In this document: positions 62,994 to 64,000 of the stretch, piece by piece
Numbering within the stretch: the first letter of the stretch is position 1
How the letters are laid out: each line of letters begins with the position of its first letter
DNA from: Lumbricus rubellus
Lineage: Eukaryota; Annelida; Clitellata; Crassiclitellata; Lumbricidae
Assembly (NCBI GenBank): GCA_945859605.1
Contig: OX243819.1
Span: 2,638,754-2,702,753, forward strand
Reading direction: 5' to 3'
DNA: 64,000 nt
The notes under the pieces: generated by a model
Databases searched by the model: none
What the model was told of the DNA's origin: nothing
The model's input: the letters and a program-made list of their open reading frames with translations, nothing else
Program-made: the position numbers and the translations under genes

Positions 62994-63725
62994 TCAGGGC
63001 CGTAAGAATGCCGCCGAAAAGTCCCTACACAAAATGTTCGTAGCGATGGATGAAAAAGCGTGTATGCTGACGTAATCGAACTCGTCTAGAAAAAGTATGT
63101 TACTACCGATTGAATGGTTTTGCGAACCGTTCGTACTCCCTCCGCCCGCAATTTGCATGTACGACGCCCCATTTTTATACAGGTGGACGGTGCCATACGC
63201 GGTATTACTATTGTTACAAAATTCTATGTACGCCGAAACGATATAGTACCCGGCTTTACTGGGGAAGAAAGAAGTCGTTCCGATACCCTGTTCAATACCG
63301 TGTCTTGCGGTACCACATCTGATTACGTCAAAAGTAACTGCAGTGTGAGATCTAGCGAGTATAGCCTGTTGAGTTGAACTGTAAGCGCTAACCGCAGGCC
63401 CTACCACCGTCGCCACTTTCGAAGTAAGTTGTTCATCGACGTATTTCTTATTCGTCAAATGATTATTGTCGGTCGGGACGTCGTCGTGATTCTGCAGTAA
63501 ATCTATTACTTGCCCCCGACTTACAGCCTCATCTATTCCCGCTTCCGGAGTATTCGTTGTAGGCAGACCTCTAATAGTATGACCACTCATATTTAGGTCG
63601 CCAGTCGCCGGGTTTGCTCCATCTAGCCGTAGAAAAGTACTATTTACTTGACTTTCAGTAACTCCCCCGGCAATTACTCTTTGCGTAGATCCTGAATCTG
63701 TATGTCCAAATTTATCAACAGGCAT
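62994..63725 (-). CDS. Fibre-like protein 1
   Basis: 243 residues, tandem paralogue of the previous gene with 25 bp between. The base and stalk are nearly the same (MPVDKFGHTDSGSTQRVIAG, HLTNKKYVDEQL), while the head differs strongly (VSAYSSTQQAILARSHTAVT, FFPSKAGYYIVSAYIEF) yet keeps the C1q-like strand pattern and ends FSAAFLRP. Start context TGTAAAAAATG. Such head divergence on a fixed stalk is what receptor-binding proteins show. Confidence 0.6.
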   Translation of the reverse strand: MPVDKFGHTDSGSTQRVIAGGVTESQVNSTFLRLDGANPATGDLNMSGHTIRGLPTTNTPEAGIDEAVSRGQVIDLLQNHDDVPTDNNHLTNKKYVDEQLTSKVATVVGPAVSAYSSTQQAILARSHTAVTFDVIRCGTARHGIEQGIGTTSFFPSKAGYYIVSAYIEFCNNSNTAYGTVHLYKNGASYMQIAGGGSTNGSQNHSIGSNILFLDEFDYVSIHAFSSIATNILCRDFSAAFLRP

Positions 63726-63747
63726 TTTTTACATCTGAATATAATTT

Positions 63748-64000
63748 TCAATGCAGGCTGTTTATAACTTCTTGAAAAGTCACTCCATCTTTACATGTTT
63801 TTTTCAGGACGTGCAGGCATAGATGGCCGCAAAACACTTCGTTGTCAGGCTGTACGCGTTCGCTATTGTAGTACACGGGACTCTGCAAATACTTTACCAG
63901 TTCTGTAGGAGGGGGCAGGCCATAGCTGTCGAAATATATTTTGTCCTTGCCGTTTTTTGAAAAAGCGACCCAGTGCGAGCCGGTTCCATTAGAATCGTCT
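63748..64000 (-). CDS. PRO: Adenain-like cysteine protease (C-terminal part)
   Basis: Partial; the N-terminus is beyond the window. 84 codons to the stop at 63748-63750. GTGSHWVAFSK carries the catalytic His, YFDSYGLPPP the following strand with its Asp, and VFCGHLCLHVLKK the catalytic Cys, the order of adenovirus protease and Polinton proteases. It cuts virion precursors at (M/I/L/V)xGG|x sites; such sites occur in several proteins encoded here. Located downstream of the two fibre genes in minus orientation order, so probably the first of a minus-strand run. Confidence 0.8.
   Translation of the reverse strand, partial: DDSNGTGSHWVAFSKNGKDKIYFDSYGLPPPTELVKYLQSPVYYNSERVQPDNEVFCGHLCLHVLKKTCKDGVTFQEVINSLH

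Larger units (their letters stand above)
53050..64000. mobile_element. Polinton / Maverick (adintovirus-like) element, left part
   Basis: A cluster of intact genes of a double-jelly-roll virus-like transposon: integrase, packaging ATPase, capsid proteins, adenain-like protease. The left end is placed near 53050 because a small Polinton-type SAP gene lies at 53287 and four subterminal repeats at 53111-53228 precede it; the exact terminus and its inverted partner cannot be confirmed. The right part, with DNA polymerase B expected, is outside the window. Confidence 0.85.

Overview
This looks like nuclear DNA of an aquatic invertebrate animal. It has spliced genes with phase-matched introns, L2/CR1-type LINEs, a tRNA-derived SINE, hAT and mariner DNA transposons, Ty3/Gypsy-like LTR elements and a Polinton (Maverick/adintovirus-like) element. 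I cannot name the species. A deuterostome is a guess from the CARD and Ig gene content and from the very frequent TAGGCCTA-type motif.

Layout. 1-5128: the 3' portion of an LTR retrotransposon that keeps gag-like and protease-like coding sequence but no polymerase. 5690-24430 and 24720-43220: two head-to-tail copies (A and B) of an approximately 18.6 kb segment. Each carries, on the minus strand, the exons of one gene (N-terminal exon, short hydrophobic exon, F-box-like exon, CARD exon, TRADD-N-like exon, NHL beta-propeller exon) and, on the plus strand near the far end, a signal-peptide first exon of an Ig-domain gene. The copies differ by many clean transposon insertions whose empty sites survive in the other copy. 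A second LTR element of the same lineage (35368-41383) sits in copy B, and a 2.1 kb DNA transposon is nested in its 5' LTR. 43220-52980: the intron and Ig exon of the Ig gene, plus LINEs and terminal-inverted-repeat elements. About 53050-64000 (continuing past the window): a Polinton with SAP protein, integrase, phospholipase A2, packaging ATPase, penton-like protein, two small membrane-active virion proteins, a dUTPase-fold protein, two uncharacterised proteins, major capsid protein, two fibre-like proteins and an adenain-like protease. The DNA polymerase B expected of the family is not in the window.

How it works together. The A/B gene reads as an innate-immune adaptor or sensor (death-fold domains joined to a propeller), duplicated in tandem. 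Copy B keeps all phases from the F-box-like exon to the stop; copy A has a one-base loss in the CARD exon. The Polinton genes form a coherent virion-building set, nearly all starting at a TAAAATG-like context. The most unusual signal is a recurrent micro-insertion that turns a TA dinucleotide into TAGGCCTA, TAGGCTA or TAGCCTA. It can be proved at several places by comparing copies A and B and by one LINE reading frame.
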